Positions 22,639-29,724 of a stretch of 30,563 bases of DNA are shown here, one piece after another. The notes under the pieces are model-generated. The model ran no database searches, was not told the DNA's origin, and saw only the letters and a program-made list of their open reading frames with translations. How positions within the stretch are numbered: the first letter of the stretch is position 1; each line of letters opens with the position of its first letter. Made by a program: the position numbers and the translations under genes. The stretch is from Clostridia bacterium (lineage in GTDB: Bacteria > Bacillota > Clostridia > Christensenellales > Pumilibacteraceae). The stretch is from contig JAFTMM010000029.1 in assembly GCA_017452405.1 (NCBI GenBank), forward strand, positions 1-30,563, written 5' to 3'.

Positions 22639-23708
22639 AAGTCAAGCTCCGTATATGCGGTCAAAATTTCATCCGTAGTACCGTCGGAAAGTTCTTTTAT
22701 AGACTCGCTATTCGTTGACTTTATAAGGTCTACGCTTATTTTATCTCCATTAAACGGCAGTAAAATATCATAGGTTTTACCTTGCGCGAACGCAATTACG
22801 GTAAGCGAAGCCGAGTCAACCGCTCCCGCACTCTTTATAAGCTCGGTTGCGTCATACGATGGCGCGTATATTACGACTGTGGCGGGAGTACCGTTTTCCA
22901 CGGCGCGTTTAGCCGTTTCCATTACGATAGGATATTCGTCACGATCGCCGTCGATTATCATACTTTCGGGATTTATAACCGACGAGATTATTTCCTTAGC
23001 CGGTTGGCTTAATCCTTCTATTATGCAAAAAACTTCGCCGTTATACGAATTATAAAACGCTTTTATAAGTTCGGCTATCGATTCGCTTAAAGCCTCGTTA
23101 TTTTCGCAACCGCTTACGAGAAGCGACTGTCCGCCACGAAGGTCCAAAACGTCTTGAATAACGCCGATAAGCGCATTGTTGCCTAAGATTTTAAAGGGCG
23201 CCGTCGGATCAATACGCATCATTTCGTCGTAGCGCATCATTTCCTTTGAAGCCGGTCTGTCGTTTATGTGACGAAACTTCTTTACCACCCTAATTCGGTT
23301 GCATTCCGCGCGGACGACGTCGGCAAGGACTTTATCACCCAAACGAAGATCGTATTTTTCAGCTATTGACTTAGCGACGTACGCGTCACTTTCGGGAGTA
23401 TTTGCGAAAGGATCACGGCGTAAAACTCCGTCGCCCTCGGGAAACGGGTTGTAGTAGCCGGTAAACAGCTGTGCGCGTAGTCTGGTCTCCGCTTGCGAGG
23501 CAAGCGACTCGCGCTCAAATGGCGCGTAATCGTAGAGATTATATCTCTCGCGGATTATACCAAGTTCTATCTCGCGACGACGGACTGCTTCATCAAGCTG
23601 TGCTTTTGAAAGTGTGGTTGGAGATTTTACGCCTATTGATTTTGCGTATTCTCGCTCCACCCTTATATTCGCGTCTTTTCCGCTTAGTCCTGTCTTTAGT
23701 TTAGCCAC
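22635..23708 (-). CDS. Rho-like protein lacking ATPase residues (pseudo-Rho)
   Basis: The 357-residue protein is not a standard family member, but it can be laid along transcription terminator Rho from the RNA-binding domain to the end. EGDGVLRRDPFANTPESDAYV and KYDLRLGDKV (91-127) match Rho's DGFGFLRS...DDIYV and FNLRTGD. INDRPASKEMMRYDEM and DPTAPFKI (149-174) match the FDNLTPLHANSRLRME linker. VLDLRGGQSLLV (187-198) matches the VxDLxxPIGxGQRGLIV strand. AKRAVENGTPATVVIY (266-281) matches AKRLVEHxxDVIILLD, SLTVIAFA (301-308) matches GGSLTIIATA, and DGTTDEIL (342-349) matches SGTRKEELL. Lost are the P-loop lysine (GKT replaced by NNE in SGCENNEAL), the DERPEEV glutamates (EGLSQPAKEI), the RLARAYN motif (ATELIKSAG) and the arginine finger (Thr345). 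A charged helical N-terminus precedes it. The GTG start lacks a ribosome binding site. Function is unknown. Confidence 0.7.
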   Translation of the reverse strand: MAKLKTGLSGKDANIRVEREYAKSIGVKSPTTLSKAQLDEAVRRREIELGIIRERYNLYDYAPFERESLASQAETRLRAQLFTGYYNPFPEGDGVLRRDPFANTPESDAYVAKSIAEKYDLRLGDKVLADVVRAECNRIRVVKKFRHINDRPASKEMMRYDEMMRIDPTAPFKILGNNALIGVIQDVLDLRGGQSLLVSGCENNEALSESIAELIKAFYNSYNGEVFCIIEGLSQPAKEIISSVINPESMIIDGDRDEYPIVMETAKRAVENGTPATVVIYAPSYDATELIKSAGAVDSASLTVIAFAQGKTYDILLPFNGDKISVDLIKSTNSESIKELSDGTTDEILTAYTELDL

Positions 23709-23714
23709 CGTGAT

Positions 23715-23744
23715 AGTATATCATATACTAAAAGCAAATGTCAA
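23715..23744 (-). promoter_or_regulatory. Promoter of the Rho-like gene and pheA
   Basis: TTGACA (23744-23739) and TATACT (23720-23715) on the minus strand are separated by 18 bases. The GTG start at 23708 follows six bases after the -10 box, so the transcript would start at or next to the initiation codon. Confidence 0.65.
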
Positions 23745-23801
23745 CAGCGAAATGGGTTTTACGTTAAATAATTTACCGTTTTTTGATTGTTCGTTTAAGA
23801 T

Positions 23802-24245
23802 TTAATTCCCGGAGTCGTATATAATAGTTACAGGTCCGTCGCAATATTGCTGTATTTTCATGTCTGCGCCGAACACGCCTTTTTTAACAGGCACGCCCGT
23901 TTCAGCAATCGCGCGGTAAGCGTATTCGTATAGTTCGTTGGCGCGGTCCGGCGCTTCAGCTTCCGTAAAGCTCGGTCTGTTACCCTTCCTGCAATCGCCG
24001 TAAAGTGTAAATTGCGATACGAACAAAATCTCGCCACCCATTGAGGAAACCGAATGATTCATCTTGCCGTTTTCGTCCTCGAAAATACGCATGTTGGCAA
24101 TTTTACGCACGAGAAGATCTGCATTTGCTTCTGTGTCGCCCTTGCCTACGCCGAAATATACGACGAGTCCTTTGCCTATCTGACTTATGAGCTGACCGTC
24201 AACACTTAGTGAGGCGGACAGCACGCGCTGGATTACTGCTTTCAT
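23802..24245 (-). CDS. dtd: D-aminoacyl-tRNA deacylase
   Basis: This 147-residue proofreading enzyme removes D-amino acids (and glycine mischarged on tRNA-Ala) from tRNA. The two family motifs are present: SQFTLYGD (77-84) and GPVT (137-140), the latter carrying the cis Gly-Pro that enforces chirality. MKAVIQRVLSASLSVDG at the N-terminus is standard. Its start codon shares one base with the tatD stop (TAATG), so it is the second gene of a tatD-dtd pair. Confidence 0.95.
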   Translation of the reverse strand: MKAVIQRVLSASLSVDGQLISQIGKGLVVYFGVGKGDTEANADLLVRKIANMRIFEDENGKMNHSVSSMGGEILFVSQFTLYGDCRKGNRPSFTEAEAPDRANELYEYAYRAIAETGVPVKKGVFGADMKIQQYCDGPVTIIYDSGN

Positions 24246-25018
24246 TATTTTCTTCCCTCGTATTCGGTAATTTTCTTAAACAGCGTTCTCGCATTTTTTG
24301 CCGTCAACGCTTCCATAGTTTCAAAGTCCGCGCCTCGCTCCTCTGCAAGTTTTTCTATCGTGTAGCGCACGTAAGAAGGATAATTGAGTTTGCCCCTGTA
24401 CGGCATGGGCGTAAGGTACGGGCAATCCGTTTCGGCAAGCAGAAGCTCGTCGGGAACGGCGCGAATTATATCCCCTTTCTTAGCGTTTTTAAAGGTAATT
24501 GGACCGGCAAAGGAAATATAAAAACCGAGTTTAACGAACTCTTTTGCAAGCTCCTCGGAAGAGGAAAAGCAATGCATAACAAGCCCGTCCGTCAATCGAG
24601 GCGCGTAGTATTTCAGGATTGGAAGCATATCTCCGTCGCAGTCACGTGAATGAATAATTATAGGCAGACGCGCGGAAATTGCTATTTCCATTTGCTCGTG
24701 AAACTTGCGCTTTTGTATTTCCCTGTCCGGCTCGTCCCAATGATAATCCAGCCCTATTTCGCCGTAAGCTACTACTTTGGGGTGACTAAGAAACGGAAGT
24801 ATTCCGTCAAAACCGTCTTCGTGAGTAAACTCGCTCGGATGAATACCTACCGAAGCGAAAACACGTTCGTGTTTTTCCGCAAGGCTTACCGCTTGATGAG
24901 AAGACGCGGTGTCGTAACCTATGGTAACGACCGCTTCAAGTCCGTCTTTTTCGAATGAGGACACTATTTCATCCGAATCATATCTGCTGTCCGTAATGTG
25001 GCAATGCGAATCTATCAT
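24245..25018 (-). CDS. tatD: TatD-family metal-dependent DNase/hydrolase
   Basis: The 257-residue TIM-barrel amidohydrolase-superfamily protein has HCH at 4-6 (metal His pair), GEIGLDYHWD (metal Glu near 90), IIHSRD (about 127-132) and LAETDCPYLTP with the final metal Asp near 206. Family members are 3'-5' exonucleases or DNA-repair/quality-control hydrolases, and the name does not imply Tat secretion. The ATG has no ribosome binding site, and TATAAT lies seven bases upstream, indicating a leaderless message. It is the first gene of the tatD-dtd operon. Confidence 0.92.
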   Translation of the reverse strand: MIDSHCHITDSRYDSDEIVSSFEKDGLEAVVTIGYDTASSHQAVSLAEKHERVFASVGIHPSEFTHEDGFDGILPFLSHPKVVAYGEIGLDYHWDEPDREIQKRKFHEQMEIAISARLPIIIHSRDCDGDMLPILKYYAPRLTDGLVMHCFSSSEELAKEFVKLGFYISFAGPITFKNAKKGDIIRAVPDELLLAETDCPYLTPMPYRGKLNYPSYVRYTIEKLAEERGADFETMEALTAKNARTLFKKITEYEGRK

Positions 25019-25025
25019 ATTTTTG

Positions 25026-25055
25026 ATTATAACACTAAATCATGCTTTTTGACAA
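25026..25055 (-). promoter_or_regulatory. tatD promoter directly at the start codon
   Basis: On the minus strand TTGTCA (25055-25050), an 18-base spacer and TATAAT (25031-25026) are followed by seven bases and the ATG at 25018. Confidence 0.6.
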
Positions 25056-25062
25056 GCAAAAA

Positions 25063-25082
25063 GACGGCGGATGACCGCCGTC
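25063..25082 (-). terminator. Terminator of perR-rubrerythrin
   Basis: GACGGCGG-ATGA-CCGCCGTC forms a perfect 8-bp GC-rich stem followed on the minus strand by TTTTT, 18 bases after the rubrerythrin stop. Part of the tatD promoter lies immediately beyond it. Confidence 0.88.
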
Positions 25083-25100
25083 CTTACGTTTTGTCATGTA

Positions 25101-25643
25101 TTAATAATTCGTTGCGCGAAGCTGGAAGTAGGATTGAGGATGCTCGCATACGGGGCAAATCTTAGGTGCGGACTTGCCGATTACTACGTGACCGCAGTTA
25201 AGGCACTGCCAGATTGCGTCGCCGTCGCGCGTGAATACAAGCTCTCCCTCGATATTTGCAAGAAGCTTGCGGTAACGCTCCTCGTGCTCTTTTTCTACTT
25301 TAGCTACGAGTTCGAACTTCGCAGCGATTTCAAGGAAGCCTTCCTCTCTCGCTTCCTTAGCGAAGTTTGCGTACATATCCGTCCACTCGTAGTTCTCGCC
25401 GTTTGCCGCGTCGAGAAGGTTTTCGGGAGTTGAAGGTACGCTACCACCGTGAAGATACTTGAACCACATCTTAGCGTGTTCTTTTTCGTTGTTGGCGGTT
25501 TCTTCAAAAATGTTAGCTATCTGAACGTAGCCGTCCTTCTTAGCCTTGGAAGCGTAGTAAGAATATTTGTTTCTTGCTTCGCTTTCGCCGGCGAATGCCG
25601 TACGAAGATTTTGTTCCGTCTTAGTTCCTTTAAGTTCTTTCAT
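25101..25643 (-). CDS. rbr: Rubrerythrin
   Basis: This 180-residue non-heme diiron peroxidase reduces hydrogen peroxide in anaerobes. The four-helix ferritin-like domain carries the diiron glutamates in AFAGESEARNKYSYY, ETANNEKEHAKMWF, EARE and KVEKEHEERY. The C-terminal rubredoxin-like domain has CLNCGHV and CPVCEHP binding one iron. The start chosen is the ATG at 25643 with GGAGG eight bases upstream. The open frame runs 15 codons further but has no better signal. It lies 45 bases downstream of the PerR-like gene and must share its peroxide-responsive promoter. Confidence 0.95.
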   Translation of the reverse strand: MKELKGTKTEQNLRTAFAGESEARNKYSYYASKAKKDGYVQIANIFEETANNEKEHAKMWFKYLHGGSVPSTPENLLDAANGENYEWTDMYANFAKEAREEGFLEIAAKFELVAKVEKEHEERYRKLLANIEGELVFTRDGDAIWQCLNCGHVVIGKSAPKICPVCEHPQSYFQLRATNY

Positions 25644-25688
25644 TGTTTTATCCTCCTTAATTTGCAATATACGCTTCTGCGCTTGCAA

Positions 25689-26078
25689 TCATGCTTTTTC
25701 TTTCGTAATTTTACATTCGGGGCAAATGCCTTCAAACGATACGCTCATGCGCTCTGCTTCCCACACGTCGGGAAAATCGTAGTTGTCTAAATCGTAGCCG
25801 GCAAGAAGCTCTACGTCGCCTACCTTACCGCAAACCCGACAGCGAATATGCCAATGTTTATCCGTGCGGTGGTCGTAACGGTGCACGTCTTTGGGTACGT
25901 CTATGCCGAGTAGTTCTCCGCAAGTCGCTTCCTCTTTCAGTATACGGTATACCGTCGCCTTGCTTATCGTCGGGCAATCCTTATGAACGCTTTCGTATAC
26001 CATTTCCGCGCTCGGATGATTAGCCATTTTGCGAAGTACGTCCAGCACTAATCTTTTCTGAAAAGTATTTCTTTGCAT
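25689..26078 (-). CDS. perR: PerR-like Fur-family peroxide regulator
   Basis: The 129-residue protein has a winged-helix N-terminal domain (NTFQKRLVLDVL ... PTISKATVYRIL) and a metal-binding dimerisation domain with HRYDHRTDKHWHIRC. The two structural zinc pairs are CRVC and CPEC. The H-x-x-RxD-H-R arrangement and pairing with rubrerythrin favour PerR over Fur or Zur. The ATG at 26078 has AAGGAG eight bases upstream. A TTG two codons earlier is too close to the ribosome binding site. It is autoregulated through the palindrome at 26093-26111. Confidence 0.88.
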   Translation of the reverse strand: MQRNTFQKRLVLDVLRKMANHPSAEMVYESVHKDCPTISKATVYRILKEEATCGELLGIDVPKDVHRYDHRTDKHWHIRCRVCGKVGDVELLAGYDLDNYDFPDVWEAERMSVSFEGICPECKITKEKA

Positions 26079-26092
26079 AAGCAACGCTCCTT

Positions 26093-26111
26093 ATTGATAA
26101 TCGTTATCAAT
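26093..26111. promoter_or_regulatory. PerR/Fur box
   Basis: ATTGATAATCGTTATCAAT is an 8-3-8 dyad containing the exact 7-1-7 core TGATAAT-C-GTTATCA. It starts directly after the -10 box of the perR promoter, where a bound repressor blocks initiation. Confidence 0.9.
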
Positions 26112-26140
26112 AATATAACATACTTTTCAGTATTTGTCAA
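26112..26140 (-). promoter_or_regulatory. perR-rbr promoter
   Basis: TTGACA (26140-26135), a 17-base spacer and TATATT (26117-26112) lie on the minus strand. The PerR box follows without a gap. Confidence 0.85.
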
Positions 26141-26194
26141 TAGGTTTTTGAAAAATTTTTAGAAAAAGATTAGATAGTTTTTTGAAATTCTAAT

Positions 26195-26273
26195 GGAGAT
26201 TCTATCACTCCGCTTGCGCTCCGTTCCAGAATGACCGTGGTTCGTCATCCTGGAGGGGGACCGCTAGGATCTC
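26195..26273. repeat. Paired, head-to-head family B repeat
   Basis: A family B copy in forward sense (GGAGATTCTATCACTCCGC ... CCAGAATGACC, 26195-26236) is followed at once by one in reverse (GTCATCCTGG ... AGGATCTC, 26244-26273). The whole can fold into one long hairpin. It lies in the 240 bases between the aminopeptidase stop and the perR promoter. Confidence 0.65.
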
Positions 26274-26326
26274 TGCTTTTCTGCGCGCGCCGAAGACGAA
26301 CTAAAGCGAACGCGAAAGAATATGAA

Positions 26327-27442
26327 TTACTTTAAATTATCGGGATTTAAACACTTGAGTTCGTCTAGAACGAAAAGACCGTCTTTGCGAATCAATACGT
26401 CGTCGAAGTAGATTTCACCGCCACCGTATTCGGGCGTCATTACGAGAACGAGATCCCAATGCACGGCGGACTGGTTTCCGTTATCCGCATCCTCGTAACA
26501 ACAACCCGGCGTGAAGTGGATAGAGCCGGAAATCTTCTCATCAAAGAGTATGTCGCCCATAGGCTTGGTAATATAAGGATTAACGCCGAGAGCAAACTCG
26601 CCCACGTATCTCGAACCTGCGTCGGTGTCGAAGATAGCGTTTAACTTTTCGGGATAGTTCCCCGTTGCTTCGATTATTTTACCGTCCTTAAAAAGCAGGG
26701 ATACGTTTTCGTACTTTACGCCGTTTTCGATAGACGGTACGTTATAGGTAATGCGACCGTTTACGCTGTTCTTTACGGGCGCGGTATACACTTCACCGTC
26801 GGGAATATTCATACTTCCCGAACACTTGACAGCAGGTATGCCTTTGATAGAGAAAGTAAGGTCGGTATCCTTTGCCACGAGGCGAACTTTATCCGTTCTT
26901 TCCATAAGACTTTGGAGCGCATCCATCGCCTTATCCATTTTTGCGTAGTCCATACAGCACACGTCGAAGTAATAATCTTCAAACTCGTCGGTAGGAACGC
27001 CGGAAAGCTGAGCCATAGAATCGTTTGGATAGCGAAGTACTACCCAACGCGTTTTATTAACGCGTATTTCGTGATGTACGGGATATGAATACAAGCGCTT
27101 ATATATTTCGTTTTTCTCGCTCGGAATGCCCGATAGATCGTAGGCGTTTTCGTTACCACGCACGCCGATATAACAGTCCATTTGCTCCATGCGGTACTTG
27201 GCAAAATCGGCAAGGAGCTTGCTGTGCTCCTCACTCGTGCCCGATATAAGCGTAGCGTTAACCTTCCCCTTATACGTTTCCACGAAAGGGTACGCGCCTA
27301 CGTCGTACACCGCCTTAATAAGCTCGGTAACGAGAGGAGTGTCTACGTCGGTGGCTTCGATAAGCACTTTATCTCCTTTGCCGGCTTTGACCGAATAGTT
27401 AACGAGATTGGTTGCAAGTTTTCTTATTCTGGGATCAAGCAT
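26327..27442 (-). CDS. M29-family metallo-aminopeptidase
   Basis: The 371-residue protein matches the thermophilic-type aminopeptidases AmpS/AmpT/PepS. It has the N-terminal VNYSVKAGKGDKVLIEAT and VYDVGAYPFVE, a central FSIKGIPAVKCSGSMNIPDGEV with the metal-ligand Glu in DGE(V), and the C-terminal metal site NQSAVHWDLVLVM with His and Asp ligands. These are cytoplasmic dinuclear-metal enzymes that trim peptides. GGAG lies before the ATG. It stands alone, divergent from the aldolase gene. Confidence 0.9.
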   Translation of the reverse strand: MLDPRIRKLATNLVNYSVKAGKGDKVLIEATDVDTPLVTELIKAVYDVGAYPFVETYKGKVNATLISGTSEEHSKLLADFAKYRMEQMDCYIGVRGNENAYDLSGIPSEKNEIYKRLYSYPVHHEIRVNKTRWVVLRYPNDSMAQLSGVPTDEFEDYYFDVCCMDYAKMDKAMDALQSLMERTDKVRLVAKDTDLTFSIKGIPAVKCSGSMNIPDGEVYTAPVKNSVNGRITYNVPSIENGVKYENVSLLFKDGKIIEATGNYPEKLNAIFDTDAGSRYVGEFALGVNPYITKPMGDILFDEKISGSIHFTPGCCYEDADNGNQSAVHWDLVLVMTPEYGGGEIYFDDVLIRKDGLFVLDELKCLNPDNLK

Positions 27443-27490
27443 AATATTCTCCGTGTCCGCTCATTTTAATAGAGGCGGGAGTTTTTATAT

Positions 27491-27520
27491 ATTATACCCC
27501 TCTGACGCAAGAAAGTCCAA
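27491..27520 (-). promoter_or_regulatory. Promoter of the M29 aminopeptidase gene
   Basis: TTGGAC (27520-27515), an 18-base spacer and TATAAT (27496-27491) lie on the minus strand, about 50 bases ahead of the ATG. Confidence 0.65.
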
Positions 27521-27549
27521 TAATTTTTTGGAAATATAGGTCAAAACAG

Positions 27550-27578
27550 TAGAAATTTCAAGCGTTTCGTAGTATAAT
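27550..27578 (+). promoter_or_regulatory. Promoter of the aldolase gene
   Basis: TATAAT at 27573-27578 has a weak TAGAAA at 27550-27555 at the correct 17-base distance. The leader is about 60 bases and contains the dyad-like pieces ATGAGTCGTTTTGACT without a recognisable operator. Confidence 0.5.
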
Positions 27579-27644
27579 TGACGAGATGAGTCGTTTTGAC
27601 TTAATTTTACAATAGTAAATTAACAATTCTATGGAGGAATTTTT

Positions 27645-28613
27645 ATGGCATTAGTTACAAGTACCGAAATGTTCAAGAAGGCGTACGCAGGCGGTTACGC
27701 AGTAGGCGCGTTCAACGTGAACAACATGGAAATCGTTCAGGGTATCACCGAGGCTTGTCAGGAAGAGAAGGCTCCCGTAATTTTGCAGGTGTCTAAGGGT
27801 GCGCGCGCATACGCTAACCACAACTACCTCGTTAAGCTCGTTGAGGCTGCAGTTATGAACTGCCCCGATATTCCCATCGTTCTCCACCTCGACCACGGTC
27901 CCGATTTCGAGACCTGCAAGGCGTGCATTGACGGCGGTTTCACTTCCGTTATGATCGACGGTTCTCACCTCTCTTTCAAAGAGAACATTGAAGTTACCAA
28001 GAAAGTAGTTGAATACGCTCACGATCACGGCGTTGTTGTTGAGGGCGAACTCGGTACTCTCGCAGGTATCGAAGACGACGTTAAGGTTGAAGCAGGACAG
28101 GAGTCCTACACTAAGCCCGAAGAAGTTGAAGAATTCGTTACCAAGACCGGCGTTGACTCTCTTGCTATTGCTATCGGAACCAGCCACGGCGCTTATAAGT
28201 TCACCCCCGAACAGTGCACCGTTAACGAACAGGGTATCCTCGTTCCCCCCGCTCTCCGTTTCGATATTCTCGAAGAGATCTGCAAGATTCTTCCTAACTT
28301 CCCCATCGTTCTCCACGGTTCGTCTTCCGTTCCTCAGGAATACGTTAAGATGGTAAACGCTTTCGGCGGTAAGATGCCCAACGCTATCGGCGTTCCCGAA
28401 GAACAGCTCCGCGAAGCTGCTAAGCTTGCCGTTTGCAATATTAATATCGACTCTGACCTTCGTCTTGCAATGACCGGTACTATTAGAAAGTTCTTCGCAG
28501 AACATCCCGACAAGTTCGACCCCAGAGAATACCTCAAACCCGCAAGAGCGAACATCAAGGAAATAGTTCGTCACAAGCTTGTTAACGTTCTCGGTTGCGC
28601 AGGCAAGGCTTAA
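27645..28613 (+). CDS. fba: Class II fructose-bisphosphate aldolase
   Basis: This 322-residue zinc-dependent aldolase cleaves fructose 1,6-bisphosphate to dihydroxyacetone phosphate and glyceraldehyde 3-phosphate. The signature residues are present: VLHLDHGPDF (catalytic Asp and zinc His near 84-87), EGELGTLAGIED (zinc Glu), IGTSHGAYKF (zinc His) and VLHGSSSVP (zinc His and phosphate loop). Length is that of the long class II type found in clostridia. GGAGG stands eight bases before the ATG. Codon use is highly biased, as in groEL, which indicates strong expression, and this bias explains a long spurious frame on the opposite strand. Confidence 0.96.
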   Translation: MALVTSTEMFKKAYAGGYAVGAFNVNNMEIVQGITEACQEEKAPVILQVSKGARAYANHNYLVKLVEAAVMNCPDIPIVLHLDHGPDFETCKACIDGGFTSVMIDGSHLSFKENIEVTKKVVEYAHDHGVVVEGELGTLAGIEDDVKVEAGQESYTKPEEVEEFVTKTGVDSLAIAIGTSHGAYKFTPEQCTVNEQGILVPPALRFDILEEICKILPNFPIVLHGSSSVPQEYVKMVNAFGGKMPNAIGVPEEQLREAAKLAVCNINIDSDLRLAMTGTIRKFFAEHPDKFDPREYLKPARANIKEIVRHKLVNVLGCAGKA

Positions 28614-28675
28614 TAAAATCCCTTTTCTGCAAATGAACGGCAAGAGCCTGCCCTACAAACAATTCGAATAATTAC

Positions 28676-28710
28676 AAACCCCTCTTTCGAGTAAATTGAA
28701 AGAGGGGTTT
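28676..28710 (+). terminator. Terminator of fba, first of two
   Basis: AAACCCCTCTTTC (28676-28688) pairs with GAAAGAGGGGTTT (28698-28710), a 13-bp stem followed by TGTTTT, about 60 bases after the fba stop. Confidence 0.85.
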
Positions 28711-28727
28711 TGTTTTACAAAATATGC

Positions 28728-28760
28728 AACAGACCGACAAAATTTCTCTTTCGGTCTGTT
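28728..28760 (+). terminator. Second terminator after fba
   Basis: AACAGACCGA (28728-28737) and TCGGTCTGTT (28751-28760) form a 10-bp stem with a 13-base loop, followed by TTTGTTGCTT. Two terminators in tandem are consistent with a strongly expressed gene. Confidence 0.7.
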
Positions 28761-28787
28761 TTTGTTGCTTTATAATGTATGTAAAAC

Positions 28788-29015
28788 TTATTTAATTTCA
28801 TCTATTGACAATCGAAATTTTTGTCCGTTAGAAAACTTCAGAATCAAACTATTACCTTCTTCGGAAAATGTTGCAAAATAGTATTCTTTTATCATAGCCT
28901 TTAAATCTAATATAATTGAATCTGTGTCCACCATATATTTGAATTGCACATTTGCAGTTTCGGTCTTCGGTAAACAAACGTCTTCTCTCTTGGATCGTTT
29001 TAAACTTTCTTTCAT
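28788..29015 (-). CDS. Small protein of unknown function
   Basis: This 75-residue protein has a lysine/arginine-rich N-terminus (KESLKRSKREDV) followed by a mixed alpha/beta stretch with LDLKAMIKEYYFATF and LILKFSNGQKFRLSI. There is no membrane segment, signal peptide or cysteine motif. I do not recognise the family. AAGGAG nine bases before the ATG and a TATAAT at 29069-29064 support a real gene. It diverges from the tandem-HTH regulator gene, whose presumptive operator lies between them, so control by that regulator is plausible. Confidence 0.6.
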   Translation of the reverse strand: MKESLKRSKREDVCLPKTETANVQFKYMVDTDSIILDLKAMIKEYYFATFSEEGNSLILKFSNGQKFRLSIDEIK

Positions 29016-29063
29016 TTTTTAGTTCTCCTTTTGTTTTTCAGTTTTGCGCTTCACTGTAATCAT

Positions 29064-29104
29064 ATTATACCATCTATAATGGAAACATGCAAGCTTTTGT
29101 TTCC
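29064..29104 (-). promoter_or_regulatory. Divergent control region with dyad
   Basis: TATAAT on the minus strand (29069-29064) faces the small-protein gene. A plus-strand TATAAT (29075-29080) faces the regulator gene. Adjacent to both is the dyad GGAAACA-N10-TGTTTCC (29081-29104), a candidate operator for the HTH protein. -35 boxes are poor. Confidence 0.5.
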
Positions 29105-29146
29105 GTTTTAGATGATAATATTTTGTAGGAGATTGACGAATATTGT

Positions 29147-29587
29147 ATGAATTTATCGCTATTTGCCGAAAGGTTGTCTGACTTACTTTTTGAAGCCGAT
29201 CTAAACCCACCTGCTTTTGCTAAAATTATGGGTTGCGGACGGTCTTCTGTAAATCGTTATTTATCTGGAAGAAAAATGCCAACGGTTGAAATGTTGGTAA
29301 AAATGGCTGATCATTTCAAATGTTCGACCGATTTTTTGCTTGGTCTTGAGGATGAAAATTACAATCACCATTTTGTTTCCCCTCCACCCTTTAGCGAACG
29401 TTTATCCCAAATACTTGAATATTTTGGAATAAGTAGATACAAATTAGAAAAAATAACCAGCATTTCCGAATCTACGCTTTTCTATTGGGCAAAAGGTCAA
29501 ACCTCTCCCACCATTGAAAAAATCATAGTTATTGCCAAAGCGCTTGATTGCACCGTTGATTTTATAATCGGTCGTACAAAATCTTAA
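29147..29587 (+). CDS. Tandem helix-turn-helix (XRE/Cro-type) regulator
   Basis: The 146 residues consist of two consecutive XRE-type HTH domains: residues 5-62 (FAERLSDLLFEADLNPPAFA ... STDFLLGL) and 80-142 (FSERLSQILEYFGISRYKLE ... TVDFIIGRT). The two halves share the pattern FxERLSxxL ... I..C..S(S/T) ... TxExxxxxA......C(S/T)xDFxxG and clearly arose by duplication. There is no separate sensor domain. AGGAG lies 15 bases before the ATG, which is too far for good initiation, and no better start is in frame. It is part of a small accessory patch with the divergent 75-residue protein and a decayed HTH gene downstream. Confidence 0.8.
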   Translation: MNLSLFAERLSDLLFEADLNPPAFAKIMGCGRSSVNRYLSGRKMPTVEMLVKMADHFKCSTDFLLGLEDENYNHHFVSPPPFSERLSQILEYFGISRYKLEKITSISESTLFYWAKGQTSPTIEKIIVIAKALDCTVDFIIGRTKS

Positions 29588-29591
29588 GTCT

Positions 29592-29716
29592 ATGGAATTA
29601 AAAGAAATACAAGAGAGCTTGCGTGAGATATATTCCCTGCTCTTGATACGTTTGCAAAACTTTGCAAGATTTTGGACGTAAAGGCAGATTATATTTTAGG
29701 TATTTCCGAAATTTGA
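29592..29716 (+). pseudogene. Remnant of an XRE-type HTH gene
   Basis: The frame from ATG 29592 reads MELKEIQESLREI, a typical XRE N-terminus, and then turns into non-HTH sequence. From 29627 another frame reads DIFPALDTFAKLCKILDVKA and DYILGISEI to the TGA at 29714, a typical XRE C-terminus. The recognition-helix region of about 30 residues is missing and the frame changes at the junction (about 29627-29632). This is an internally deleted pseudogene five bases after the intact regulator. Confidence 0.75.
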
Positions 29717-29724
29717 ATATGAGA

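Noticed and set aside
25101..25688. Longer rubrerythrin start at 25688
   Set aside because: The 15 extra residues are not family-like, and GGAGG stands directly ahead of the ATG at 25643.
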